A DNA stretch of 64,000 bases from Halosimplex pelagicum. Its GTDB lineage: Archaea; Halobacteriota; Halobacteria; Halobacteriales; Haloarculaceae. The notes under the pieces are model-generated. The model saw only the letters and a program-made list of their open reading frames with translations, was not told where the DNA came from and searched no databases. The stretch covers positions 1,798,001-1,862,000 of the forward strand of contig NZ_CP058909.1 in assembly GCF_013415905.1 (NCBI RefSeq), given 5' to 3'. Made by a program: the position numbers and the translations under genes. Positions 1-8,572 of the stretch are shown here, one piece after another (the stretch's first letter is position 1; every line of letters begins with the position of its first letter).

Positions 1-278
1 TCGCGACGCTCGTCGTGACGGCGGTCGCGGTCGCCTTCGGCGGCGTCGTCGCCTCGCTCGCCTACCGCGCGGCGAATCGAACCGCTTCGCACTCGCTGTG
101 GCTGCTGTGTTGCGGACTCGGCGCGGTCGCGCTCGCCCCGCTGGTCGGGGCACTGGGCGCGGTCGCGCTCGGACTCGACGCCGAATCGACCCTGCTCGTC
201 CAGGGCCTGCTCGTCGCGCCCGGGTTCGCGCTGCTGGTCCGCTCGCTGTACCCCGTCGGCCGACCCGTTCGGGCGTGA
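1..278 (+). CDS. C-terminal part of a haloarchaeal membrane protein (5' end outside window)
   Basis: The reading frame is open from the window edge and stops at 276-278, so only about 91 C-terminal residues are visible. They contain three hydrophobic stretches separated by short loops, so this is an integral membrane protein. A GTG at 15 is in frame but is probably internal, because coding character continues to the edge. The sequence resembles the small multi-helix proteins of the DUF7521 type that haloarchaea often place after an HTH regulator gene; the family name is from memory and not checked. No function can be assigned. Confidence 0.6.
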   Translation, partial: ATLVVTAVAVAFGGVVASLAYRAANRTASHSLWLLCCGLGAVALAPLVGALGAVALGLDAESTLLVQGLLVAPGFALLVRSLYPVGRPVRA

Positions 279-389
279 CGGCGGCCGCCCTCTCGCCGGG
301 CTCGCGGCCGGTGTAGGTACCTGTACGGGTACGCCCGCAGGTGTACTGAATACATGGATCACTGAAAACCTCTCAATACGGTAATAGTG

Positions 390-431
390 GATACCCAGAG
401 AAGCGTTATGTGTTGATTCGGTCTGGGTATC
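390..431. promoter_or_regulatory. 10-bp inverted repeat in the promoter of the PhoU-type gene
   Basis: The arms gatacccaga (390-399) and tctgggtatc (422-431) are perfect reverse complements separated by 22 nt. A weak TATA-like tract (cgttatgt, about 404-411) lies between them, and the ATG follows at 452. The position suggests an operator that brackets the basal promoter. A transcript hairpin is possible but less likely, because the spacer is long. Which regulator binds is unknown; autoregulation by the downstream AbrB-PhoU protein is a guess. Confidence 0.45.
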
Positions 432-451
432 ATTACAGCCGAACGCCAGGT

Positions 452-1486
452 ATGAACGACGATCCATCGCGGATGAAACGGAAGGTACAGAAGCTGGGGT
501 CGTCGACGTTCGGCGTCTCGATACCGGTCGAGTGGGCGCGCGCCCACGACATCGACAAGAGCGACCAGGTGATCCTGCAGGAGTCGAAAAACGGGGAGTC
601 GCTGCTGTTGATCCCGGAGCGGTCACCGAACGACGAGGAGGAGACGCTGATCAACGCTGACCTGCTGGAGAACGAGGCGCTGGAGCGGGCGCTCATCAGT
701 CAGTACGTGCTGGGTCGCCAGATCGTCCGGATCGAGGGGTCCGAGCCGCTGAAGCTCTCCCATCACGACGGCGTCCTGGCGGCCGAACGGCGGTTGATGG
801 GGCTGGGCGCGATCGAACAGCGCGACCAGGTGGTGACGGTCCGGTGTTCCGTCGCGCCCGACGACTTCGATATCCCGACACTGCTCGACCGGCTCCACCG
901 GACGGAGGCGTCGATGCGCGACGACGCGGTGACGGCGCTGATCGACGGCGACACCTCGACCGCTCGCGTCGTCTCCAAGCGATACCCGCAGGTCGAGAAG
1001 CTCTACTTCCTCTTTCTGCGACTCCTGTTCACGACCTACCAGAACCCGCGGCTCAGCCAGGACGTCGGGCTGGAGGCGGACCTCCCGATCATCGGGTTCC
1101 GGTCGATCGCCGCGGACATCCTCTCGATGGCCGACGCGGCCTGTGAGATCGCGACGATCGCTCAGGAGCAGGAGGGGACGCCGGACGCGGCGACGACCGA
1201 GCGCATCGAGACGCTCCGGGAGACGATCGACGAGGCGGCCGATATCGCCATCAAGAGCGTCAAGGACCGCGATTACGAGGGGATCGAGCGGGCGAACGAC
1301 GCCTTCGACCGGGTCGACGACGAGGTCGCGTCGATGAACGAGTACCTCGCGGCCGAGCGGCCCGAACCGCTGTTGGCCCTCCAGCGGTCGGTGGTCCTGC
1401 TCGAACGGAGCGCCCGCGCCGCGGAGAACAGCATCTCCGTCGCGACGGACCTGACCTTCCGCGACCCGTCGGTCGTCGACGGGTAG
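452..1486 (+). CDS. PhoU-type phosphate signalling regulator with N-terminal AbrB/SpoVT-like domain
   Basis: The protein has 344 residues from the ATG at 452. An in-frame earlier start at 410 would place the start inside the promoter inverted repeat, so I prefer 452. Residues about 7-55 (MKRKVQKLGSSTFGVSIP onward) form a swapped-hairpin AbrB-like DNA-binding domain. The rest is helical and fits two PhoU-like three-helix repeats, with the second repeat starting near the IGFRSIAADIL segment. Archaeal proteins of this build are annotated as phosphate uptake regulators and usually act on pst-type transport or phosphate sensing. No phosphate transporter lies beside it here; the ABC genes downstream are on the other strand and are of NitT/TauT type. 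The gene appears to be monocistronic. Confidence 0.8.
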   Translation: MNDDPSRMKRKVQKLGSSTFGVSIPVEWARAHDIDKSDQVILQESKNGESLLLIPERSPNDEEETLINADLLENEALERALISQYVLGRQIVRIEGSEPLKLSHHDGVLAAERRLMGLGAIEQRDQVVTVRCSVAPDDFDIPTLLDRLHRTEASMRDDAVTALIDGDTSTARVVSKRYPQVEKLYFLFLRLLFTTYQNPRLSQDVGLEADLPIIGFRSIAADILSMADAACEIATIAQEQEGTPDAATTERIETLRETIDEAADIAIKSVKDRDYEGIERANDAFDRVDDEVASMNEYLAAERPEPLLALQRSVVLLERSARAAENSISVATDLTFRDPSVVDG

Positions 1487-1617
1487 GTCCTCGCTCGTCG
1501 GGGCGGCAGTATCGTGGCTCGCGCGCCGAGCGACAGTCCGGGAGAATTTCGACGGGAGCGGCGGCCGACCGCGCGCAGGTCCCGCGCGAGGGGGAGCCGG
1601 TCGAACGCCGGCGGCGC

Positions 1618-2163
1618 TCAGCCGAGGCCGGCCGCCGCCCGTACGGCCAGCGACGCGACGGAGCCGGTCCCGCAGCCGCAGCCGGAGACGACGAGGAGCT
1701 GGCCGGCGGCGGTGACGCCGGCGAGGAGCGCCCAGGCGATCCGGCCCCGGGCGGCGACCGCGGCGGCGAGTTCGCCGGCCAAGAGCGTCGGGACGACGGT
1801 CCAGGGGACGTACACGTGGGTGACCCCGATACCGACGTATCCGAGGACGGCCGGGGTGGGCCCGCCGGCGACCGCCAGCGGCGCGTTGTCGGTCGTCAGG
1901 ACGACGCCGTGGACGCTCCCGCTCACCGTCGAGAGCGCCAGGAGCGCGGCCGCGCCGAGCAGCCAGGCGACGACTCCGAGCCCGTGGGGGCGGCCGAGTC
2001 CGCCGAGGCGGCCGAGTCCGTGGATGCGGCGGGCCGACGCTCGGATCCGGGCCGCCAGCCGACGGGGCACCGGCGTCCGCGAGCGGTCACCGGGTGCCCA
2101 CGCTCGGAGCCGACGGCGGACCGCCTCGCGCACCCGGCGGTGGCGGGTTCGGTCACTCGCCAT
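1618..2163 (-). CDS. Small membrane protein at the end of the ABC operon
   Basis: This 181-residue protein starts with a very basic, Arg-rich segment of about 50 residues. Four to five hydrophobic segments follow, and a Cys pair (SGCGCG) lies near the C-terminus. Its ATG overlaps the 3' end of the preceding permease gene by 11 nt, which points to translational coupling and membership in the transporter operon. I recognise no family. It may be an accessory subunit of the importer or simply co-transcribed. The high Arg and Gly content of the N-terminus could mean that the true start lies further in. Confidence 0.55.
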   Translation of the reverse strand: MASDRTRHRRVREAVRRRLRAWAPGDRSRTPVPRRLAARIRASARRIHGLGRLGGLGRPHGLGVVAWLLGAAALLALSTVSGSVHGVVLTTDNAPLAVAGGPTPAVLGYVGIGVTHVYVPWTVVPTLLAGELAAAVAARGRIAWALLAGVTAAGQLLVVSGCGCGTGSVASLAVRAAAGLG

Positions 2164-2935
2164 CGGTGGTCGCCCATCGGAGCTGCGTGTTCCCGAGCCG
2201 TCGGACGAGCTCCGAGCTGGCGTAGCCGAACGCCCCGATGATGATGACGCTGCCGACGATGTCGTCGTAGGAGCCGCTGGTGTAGGCGACCCAGACGAAC
2301 CGGCCGATCCCCTCGTCGGCCACCATCTCGGCGGCGACGAGGTTGACCCAGGCGAGCCCCATCCCGACGATCAGTCCCGTGTGGATCGACGGGAGCGCGG
2401 CGGGGTAGACGACGTGGCGGAAGACCTGGGCCCGCGAGCCGCCGAGCGACCGGACCGCGCGGACGTAGTCCTCCTCGACCGCCTGCACGCCCCGGATCGT
2501 GTTGAGCAGGATCGGGAAGAACGCGCCGACGAACGTGATGAACATGATGCTCGTGCGCATCGACGGCAACACCAGGATCGTCAGCGGGATCCAGGCGATC
2601 GGCGGGACCGGCCGGAGGATCTCAAGCGACGGGAACAGCAGGTCGTAGACGACCGTCGACCAGCCGATCGCCAGCCCGAGCGGGATGGCGACGGCGGCCG
2701 CGACCAGAAACGACCCGAGGATGTGGAGCAGGCTCGTCACCACGGAGTCGTGGATGATCGGGTTCGTGACGAGGCCGGCCATCGCGACGGCGACCGTGAC
2801 CGGGCTCGGGACCTGTCCGATCAGGCTCGCCCGGGAGAGGACGAGCCAGACCGCGACCAGCCCCGCGGCCGAGACGACGACGTTGAGCCGCTCGACCAGT
2901 GGTTCGAGCCGCCCGCCGCCGGTCGCGGTGCTCAT
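2153..2935 (-). CDS. ABC transporter permease, NitT/TauT (SsuC-like) type, second subunit
   Basis: The protein has 260 residues with about six transmembrane segments. The cytoplasmic EAA-type loop is visible as DYVRAVRSLGGSRAQVFRHV, and the RPVPPIAWIPL segment is typical of the nitrate/sulfonate/taurine permeases. The ATG overlaps the stop of the ATPase gene (ATGA, 2932-2935), so the genes are coupled. Together with the upstream permease it probably forms a heterodimeric channel for one ATPase. The substrate cannot be read from the sequence; candidates are sulfonates, taurine, nitrate, pyrimidine precursors or other small anions. Confidence 0.85.
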   Translation of the reverse strand: MSTATGGGRLEPLVERLNVVVSAAGLVAVWLVLSRASLIGQVPSPVTVAVAMAGLVTNPIIHDSVVTSLLHILGSFLVAAAVAIPLGLAIGWSTVVYDLLFPSLEILRPVPPIAWIPLTILVLPSMRTSIMFITFVGAFFPILLNTIRGVQAVEEDYVRAVRSLGGSRAQVFRHVVYPAALPSIHTGLIVGMGLAWVNLVAAEMVADEGIGRFVWVAYTSGSYDDIVGSVIIIGAFGYASSELVRRLGNTQLRWATTDGE

Positions 2936-3816
2936 TCCATCGCCTCCTTGGCCTCTTCGTGGATGAGTTCGAGGACGTGCTCTTTGAGTTCGGTGAAGCG
3001 GTCGGTCGTGGTCACCGACCGGTCGCGGGGGCGGTCGAGGTCCACGTCGATCAGCTCTTTGACCCGTCCGGGCGCGGCGGTCATCACGAGGATGCGGTCG
3101 GCGAGGAAGATGGCCTCCTCGACGTCGTGGGTGATGAACACGACCGTCCGGTTGTCCTCGTCCCAGACCTCCAGCAGCATCTCCTGGAGGATCTCCTTGG
3201 TGAGCGCGTCCAGCGCGCTGAACGGTTCGTCCATGAGCATGATCTCGGGGTCGTTGGCCAGCAGCCGCGCGATCTCGGCGCGCTGTTGCATCCCGCCCGA
3301 GAGCTCGGCCGGGTAGGCGTCCTCGAAGCCGTCCAGCCCCATCTCTTCGAGCAACCGGCGGGCGCGCCCGTCCGTGACCGCGCCGCGCATCTTCGGGCCG
3401 AGTTCGACGTTCTCCTCGATCGTCTTCCACGGGAGCAGCCGGTTGTCCTGGAAGACGAGGCCGCGGTCGGCCCCCGGCCCGTTGACGACCTCGCCGTCGG
3501 CGTAGATGTTCCCCCCGGTGGGTTCGATGAAGCCGGCGATGCAGTTCATCAGCGTGCTCTTGCCGCAGCCCGACGGCCCGAGGACGGTGATGAACTCCCC
3601 GGCGTCGATGTTGAGCGTCACGTCGTCGACGGCGACGACGTGTTCGCCGTCGGGGTCGTACACCTTCGACAGCGACTCGATGTGGACCGAGCCGCCGCGG
3701 CGCTCCGAGTCGGTCCCGGACGCGGTCGCGCCGTCAGAGGGCGACGGCGGCGCCTCGGTCGGCCCGTCCTCCGCGGTCGCGGCGGCGTCTTCGGACGGTC
3801 CCGCGCCGTCGCTCAT
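2932..3816 (-). CDS. ABC transporter ATP-binding protein, NitT/TauT (SsuB/TauB-like) type
   Basis: The 294-residue ATPase has all the expected motifs: Walker A GPSGCGKST (80-88), signature LSGGMQQR (172-179), Walker B with D196-E197 in MLMDEP, and the switch region THDVEEA. It powers import by the two flanking permeases. About 43 residues of acidic, low-complexity sequence precede the ATPase fold, longer than in bacterial SsuB. The start at 3816 overlaps the stop of the first permease gene (ATGA at 3813-3816). It is the only ATPase in the operon, so it presumably works as a homodimer under a permease heterodimer. Confidence 0.92.
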   Translation of the reverse strand: MSDGAGPSEDAAATAEDGPTEAPPSPSDGATASGTDSERRGGSVHIESLSKVYDPDGEHVVAVDDVTLNIDAGEFITVLGPSGCGKSTLMNCIAGFIEPTGGNIYADGEVVNGPGADRGLVFQDNRLLPWKTIEENVELGPKMRGAVTDGRARRLLEEMGLDGFEDAYPAELSGGMQQRAEIARLLANDPEIMLMDEPFSALDALTKEILQEMLLEVWDEDNRTVVFITHDVEEAIFLADRILVMTAAPGRVKELIDVDLDRPRDRSVTTTDRFTELKEHVLELIHEEAKEAME

Positions 3817-4661
3817 CGGCTCCCCCCGCTGGCGTCCCAGGCGGTGAGCCTGTCGCCGACTTTCGAGACGGCGTAGCTCGAGACGGCGCCGTAGGTGCCG
3901 AGCGTGATGATCCCGACGATCACCGTCTCGGTCTGCATCAGGCGGTAGGCCTGGTAGGTGATGTACCCGACCCCGTAGTTGCCCGAGAGCATCTCGGCGG
4001 CGACGACGGCGATCCAGCCGATCCCGACGCTGATCATGGTCCCGGTCGTGATCGACGGGAGCGCCGCGGGGACGACGACGTGACGGAGCAGGTCCCAGTC
4101 GGACCCGCCGAGGCTCCTGACGGCTCTGACGTACTCGGGCTCGATGCTCCTGACGCCCTCGATCGTGTTGACGAGCACCGGGAAGAAGGCGCCGACGAAC
4201 ACGACCCAGACGATGCTCGCCAGGTCGCTGGAGAAGGCGATCAGCGCGATAGGCACCCAGGCGACCGGCGGGATCGGCCGGAGGAGTTCGAACGCCGGCT
4301 GGACGTACCGTCTGGCCGCCGAGCTCCACCCGATGAGGAGGCCGAACGGGATCGCCAGCGCGACGGCCAGTCCGATCCCCAGCGAGACCCGGTAGAGGGT
4401 GTAGTAGGAGTGGACGTACAGCGACACGCCGCCGTTGGTCATCGGTCTGCCGGTGACGTAGGCGAACAGCTCCGAGAACGCCTCCGGGGGCGTGGGGAGC
4501 AGGTCGAACCCCAGGAAATGCACGCGGACGAACAGCCACCACACCGCGAGGAATCCGACGACCGACATGGCCTTCAACACGTAGCGCGGCGGACGCGGGA
4601 CGCCGTCCAGGCGCCGCCCGATGCGGGCGAAATACCGCTGTACCGAGTAGCTGGAACTCAC
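3813..4661 (-). CDS. ABC transporter permease, NitT/TauT (SsuC-like) type, first subunit
   Basis: The protein has 282 residues from a GTG that overlaps the stop of the binding-protein gene (GTGA, 4658-4661). It has a basic N-terminus, then about six transmembrane helices. The EAA loop is visible as EYVRAVRSLGGSDWDLLRHV, and LLRPIPPVAWVPIALI matches the equivalent stretch of the second permease. The two permeases are clearly paralogous but well diverged. An internal Met at SVVGFLAVWW would cut into the first helix region, so the GTG start is preferred. It forms the membrane channel with the other permease. Confidence 0.85.
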   Translation of the reverse strand: MSSSYSVQRYFARIGRRLDGVPRPPRYVLKAMSVVGFLAVWWLFVRVHFLGFDLLPTPPEAFSELFAYVTGRPMTNGGVSLYVHSYYTLYRVSLGIGLAVALAIPFGLLIGWSSAARRYVQPAFELLRPIPPVAWVPIALIAFSSDLASIVWVVFVGAFFPVLVNTIEGVRSIEPEYVRAVRSLGGSDWDLLRHVVVPAALPSITTGTMISVGIGWIAVVAAEMLSGNYGVGYITYQAYRLMQTETVIVGIITLGTYGAVSSYAVSKVGDRLTAWDASGGSR

Positions 4662-5851
4662 GGTGCGGACACCTCTTCGTCGCGGGGGTCCCAGTCGACC
4701 GACTCCGCCAGTTCGCTCGCCGCCTCGTCGAGGAGGTCGAAGTGGAACCGCTCCTCGCCGGGGAGCTGTTCGATGGACCCCTGGTCGAGCAGGAACTGCG
4801 GGGCGGTCTCTTCGAGGAGCGTCCTGGCCGGCTCGATCTGTCGCAGGTCGGTCGCGAAGTGCATCTTCGGCGTGTCCGGGTTGACCGAGATGTTCTCGAA
4901 CAGGGCCGCCTCGACGGTCGCCCGCTCGTAGTCGGCCAGGTCCTCCTCCTCTTTGATGAGGTCGAGAGTCTGCTCCTCGTCGGTCTTCATGACGTGTTTG
5001 GCCTCCAGTTCGGCCTTCATGATGGCCTTGGCCGCCTCGTAGTCCTCGTCGATGAGCGACTGGTTCATGGTGAGCGCGCCGATGTCGGGGTCGTCGTAGG
5101 GGGCGCCGGTGACGACCCAGCGGGCGACGTCCTGCTGGACGACCCCCATGGTCGGGTTCGGCTCCCACATCACGCCGGCGTCGAGGTCGCCCGTCCCGAC
5201 GTTGGCGAGGATCGTGTTGACGTCCTGGTCGACGAGGTTCACCGAGATGTCCTCGTACTCCTGCAGCGAGAGCAGGAACCGATGTGAACAGGCGCCGGTC
5301 GTCGCGCCCACGTCCGCGCCGTCGAGGTCGGCGGGCCCCTCGATGTCGGAGTCTTTGGGCGTGATGACGACGTTACACTGCTGGCCCATCGACCAGCCCG
5401 ACAGCCCGACCATGTTGATCGGCCGGTCGTCGTTCGCGAGCGCGAGGATCGTTGGCATGTCGCCGTTGTAGCCGGCCTGGTTCTCGCCGGAGATCATCCG
5501 GTTGCCGATGATAGACCCCTGGAGCGCCGACTGCCACGACACCTCGTAGCTCCCGCTCAGTTCGTCGGTGTACTTCTCGATGAGCTCGCCGTGCTTGACC
5601 ACCAGCTCGGACCAGTAGGGGGTCCCGAACGGCTGGTAGCCGATCGTGAGCGAGGTCGAGCTGCCGCCGCCGAGCACGCCGGAACAGCCCGAGAGGGCCG
5701 CGCCCGCGCCGGCGAGCGCCGTCCCGATGAACCGCCGTCGGCTCCGCCCGCGCCGGGGGCCGTCGGCGCTGCGGTCCCGCGTGGTCGATCCGTTGCGTCC
5801 GTCGATCGATGCGTCGTCCGGGTCGTCCGTGCCTTCGTCACGAGTTGGCAT
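4658..5851 (-). CDS. ABC transporter substrate-binding lipoprotein, NitT/TauT type (Tat-exported)
   Basis: The 397-residue protein carries a twin-arginine signal (RRRFIG, 38-43), then a hydrophobic stretch and a lipobox LSGC with the lipidated Cys at 56, as is common for haloarchaeal binding proteins. The mature part has the NMT1/SsuA-like layout: TIGYQPFGTPYW at the first strand, GYNGDMPTILAL, and DLDGADVGATTGACSH for the ligand-binding lobe. It would capture substrate outside the membrane and deliver it to the two permeases. It is the first gene of the operon and has its own promoter in the AT-rich region upstream. The ligand is not predictable. Confidence 0.88.
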   Translation of the reverse strand: MPTRDEGTDDPDDASIDGRNGSTTRDRSADGPRRGRSRRRFIGTALAGAGAALSGCSGVLGGGSSTSLTIGYQPFGTPYWSELVVKHGELIEKYTDELSGSYEVSWQSALQGSIIGNRMISGENQAGYNGDMPTILALANDDRPINMVGLSGWSMGQQCNVVITPKDSDIEGPADLDGADVGATTGACSHRFLLSLQEYEDISVNLVDQDVNTILANVGTGDLDAGVMWEPNPTMGVVQQDVARWVVTGAPYDDPDIGALTMNQSLIDEDYEAAKAIMKAELEAKHVMKTDEEQTLDLIKEEEDLADYERATVEAALFENISVNPDTPKMHFATDLRQIEPARTLLEETAPQFLLDQGSIEQLPGEERFHFDLLDEAASELAESVDWDPRDEEVSAP

Positions 5852-6154
5852 GTCAACGTGTCAGGGGTTGCGATACCTGATGAAAAGATTTACGAATGAA
5901 CAGTTATTACTCGGAATAGATTAGCTATATGGGATTACTCTCAGCTAAAACAGTTGTTTTTAAAACAATATGGATGTCCTAATACTACCACTACAAGTGG
6001 CTGTTTATCTCGTTTCATACCTATATTACCCATATTCGCAGGATATAACACTTATTTAGTTTAGAATATCGGATTATAGCACCAGACTTTTGTATTGTAG
6101 TAATGACCGAACGTTTGCTGACAGGGCGAAGGGCCCGTCAGTCGAAAACGACCA
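5852..6154. promoter_or_regulatory. AT-rich divergent promoter region between the ABC operon and the DUF3604 gene
   Basis: About 300 nt without a gene, much richer in A+T than the surroundings. It must hold two opposite promoters. A perfect inverted repeat, ttgtttt-t-aaaacaa, lies at 5954-5968 near the middle and is a good operator candidate. Several TATA-like tracts face each way (for example cgtaaatc near 5888-5895 on the minus strand). Just before the DUF3604 start, tgacagggc...gcccgtca at about 6119-6140 can fold as a hairpin with one bulged base. Confidence 0.5.
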
Positions 6155-8371
6155 ATGAGCGGAAATATCCAGAAAGAGATCGCAAGCGAAGCGACGTCCC
6201 AGGAAGAGATCGACCACCACTACGGTACGGTGTCGATCTCCGAGGACGAGGTAACAGCCGGCGCGTACGACACGTGGGAGATCGAGTACACGGTCGGCGA
6301 GCTGGGACTCGACGACGGGTCCCGCATCAAGATCGCGACCAACCAGACGAGCGACTGGGCGAAACCCCAGTTCGAGGACCCGACGGCGGACAACTACGCC
6401 TCGGTCTCGACCTCCGGCGACGCGACGGTCGAGGGCCACTTCGACCGCCGCTACCGGACCAAGAAGCCCTGGGGCGACAACATCGTGATCGACGTCCACG
6501 ACGGGTACACCGAGCCCGGCGAGACGATCACGGTCACGCTCGGGGACACCAGCGAGGGCAGCATGGGCCATCAGGTCCAGTCGTTCCCGGAGACGGCCTT
6601 CGAGTTCCACTTCTTCGTCGACATGTTCGGCACCGGCGACTACGTCCAGCTCGACGAGGTGGACTACGAGATCGTCGCGGGCGAGGCCGCCCGCCTGCAG
6701 GTGATCGCGCCGTCGACGGTCGACCCCGGCGAGGAGACCGAGGTGGTCGTCCGCGCGCTCGACTACTGGTACAACACCGCCCGCGACTACGAGGCGGAGC
6801 TCGCCATCGCCAACGGCGGCGAGGAGACGCTCACCTTCGAGGCCGACGACCCCGTCGAGCACATCCCCGTCACGTTCAACGACGAGGGCGTCCACCGCGT
6901 GACGATCGAGGACACCGACCGCGAGTGGGAGGCCACCTCGAACCCGATCGTCGTCGGCGGCGACAAGGAGTACGACGTCCACTGGGGCGACATCCACGGC
7001 CAGTCCGGCGACACCGTCGGCACCGGCACCATCGACGAGTACTTCTCGTTCGCCCGTGACGAGGCGCTGATCGACTTCGCCGCCCACGCGGCCAACGACT
7101 TCCAGGTCACCGAGGAGTACTGGGAGCAGGTCCGAGAGGGCACCAAGAAGTACCACGAGGACGGCGAGTTCGTCACGCTACTCTGTAACGAGTGGTCCAC
7201 CTCCACCGTCAACGGCGGCGACCACAACGTCTACTTCAAGAACGACGACGAGCCGCTGCTGCGCAGCTGCGGCTGGCAGTCCGAGGACGGCTTCGACAAA
7301 CACGAGGGGACCTACAAGGTCGAGGACATGTACGAGGCCTACGAGGGCCGCGACGACGTGATGATCATCCCCCACCAGGGCGGTCGGCCCGCCCGCCTGC
7401 GCGACGAGGACGAGGTCGAGTACGACCTGACGCCGTTCGTCGAGATCAACTCCTTCTGGGGCGTCTTCGAGTGGTTCGGCCAGGAGGCGCTGGAGCGGGG
7501 CTACGAGTGCGGCTTCATCGCCGGCAGCGACGACCACACCGGTCGCCTCGGCGCCTCGCGCCCGACCAACCACTACGAGCCGACCGAGGTGGCGAACCTC
7601 CAGGCCGCCGACTTCAACATCACCGGCGGGGTCATGGCCGCCAGCGTCGACGAACTCACCCGCGACGGCCTCTGGGACGCCATGCAGAGCCGCCGCTGCT
7701 ACGGCACCACCGGCGAGCGCATCCTCCTCGACGTGGATCTGGACGGCGCCAACATGGGCGAGAAGATCGGCGTCGACGGCGACGTGAGCTTCGACGTGAC
7801 CGCCAACGGCACCTCCCCGATCAAGCGGATCGACCTGTTCGACGGCTCCGAGCAGGTCGACAGCGTCGACCTCACCGAGGGCGAGGACCTGCTCGAACTC
7901 ACCTGGAGCGGCGCCCGCTCGAAGGTCCGCCACAAGATCCAGAACGCCGACGGCGGGCTCACCCTCGACAAGGGCGAGATCGAGAGCGCCACCGAGTTCG
8001 GCTTCGACAACCCCGAGCAGGGCATCACGTCGATGAACGACACCACCATGGAGTGGGACTCCACCATCTCCGGGAACTACCTCGGCGTGAAGCTCGACCT
8101 CGACGCGCCCGCCGACGCCGAGCTGTCCTTCCGCACCCCGTTCCTCACCGACTCGTGGGAACTGGGCGAGATCGAGGACGGCATGGTCGTCGAGGCCGGC
8201 GAGCTCGAACAGCAGCTCGCCTTCCGCTACGTCGGCGAGGCCACCGACAAGGACGTCGACGTCTCCTTCGATGTCGACGCCGACGACGGCGACGAGCACG
8301 CCTACTACGCCCGCATCGTCCAGGAAGACGGCGACATGGCGTGGAGCTCGCCGATCTTCGTGGAGGCCTGA
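6155..8371 (+). CDS. DUF3604 family protein, PHP-like metal-dependent phosphoesterase fold
   Basis: The 738-residue protein matches the DUF3604 layout. An N-terminal beta-rich region of about 270 residues leads into the metal-site motif HWGDIHGQSGD (Asp279, His281). Further candidate ligands follow: the AAHAAND segment, IPHQGG, and GSDDHTGRLG (Asp459-His461). A C-terminal beta-sandwich of about 180 residues follows. No signal peptide is visible, so it is probably cytoplasmic. The family belongs to the PHP/amidohydrolase-like hydrolases and its substrate is unknown. Divergence from the ABC importer suggests that it may act on the imported compound or a derivative. The ATG at 6155 is the only convincing start. 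Confidence 0.8.
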   Translation: MSGNIQKEIASEATSQEEIDHHYGTVSISEDEVTAGAYDTWEIEYTVGELGLDDGSRIKIATNQTSDWAKPQFEDPTADNYASVSTSGDATVEGHFDRRYRTKKPWGDNIVIDVHDGYTEPGETITVTLGDTSEGSMGHQVQSFPETAFEFHFFVDMFGTGDYVQLDEVDYEIVAGEAARLQVIAPSTVDPGEETEVVVRALDYWYNTARDYEAELAIANGGEETLTFEADDPVEHIPVTFNDEGVHRVTIEDTDREWEATSNPIVVGGDKEYDVHWGDIHGQSGDTVGTGTIDEYFSFARDEALIDFAAHAANDFQVTEEYWEQVREGTKKYHEDGEFVTLLCNEWSTSTVNGGDHNVYFKNDDEPLLRSCGWQSEDGFDKHEGTYKVEDMYEAYEGRDDVMIIPHQGGRPARLRDEDEVEYDLTPFVEINSFWGVFEWFGQEALERGYECGFIAGSDDHTGRLGASRPTNHYEPTEVANLQAADFNITGGVMAASVDELTRDGLWDAMQSRRCYGTTGERILLDVDLDGANMGEKIGVDGDVSFDVTANGTSPIKRIDLFDGSEQVDSVDLTEGEDLLELTWSGARSKVRHKIQNADGGLTLDKGEIESATEFGFDNPEQGITSMNDTTMEWDSTISGNYLGVKLDLDAPADAELSFRTPFLTDSWELGEIEDGMVVEAGELEQQLAFRYVGEATDKDVDVSFDVDADDGDEHAYYARIVQEDGDMAWSSPIFVEA

Positions 8372-8504
8372 CGAGCGCGCGAACGCGCCGACCCCGGCGA
8401 CCACCGGGGACCCGGCTCCGCCGCCCTCCGTGAGTGTCTGCCCGACCCGGCGGAGCCGATCCGCGGTGGACATCGCTTCGCACCCGACAGTCGCCACGCC
8501 ATAG

Positions 8505-8527
8505 TTATAAAATAACTTACATATATT
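8505..8527 (+). promoter_or_regulatory. TATA-type promoter elements upstream of gyrB
   Basis: Two TATA-like tracts, ttataaaata (8505-8514) and acatatatt (8519-8527), stand out in GC-rich DNA upstream of the ATG at 8573. Spacing predicts transcription starting roughly at 8532-8553, which gives a short leader of about 20-40 nt. Confidence 0.5.
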
Positions 8528-8572
8528 GCGTCGAAACGCCGTTTTACCCCCCTCGCGGTCGACGACACGCGT

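Noticed and set aside
1514-3316. A 600-codon plus-strand frame over the importer genes
   Set aside because: It is antisense to the ABC permease and ATPase genes, which have complete motifs and coupled starts.
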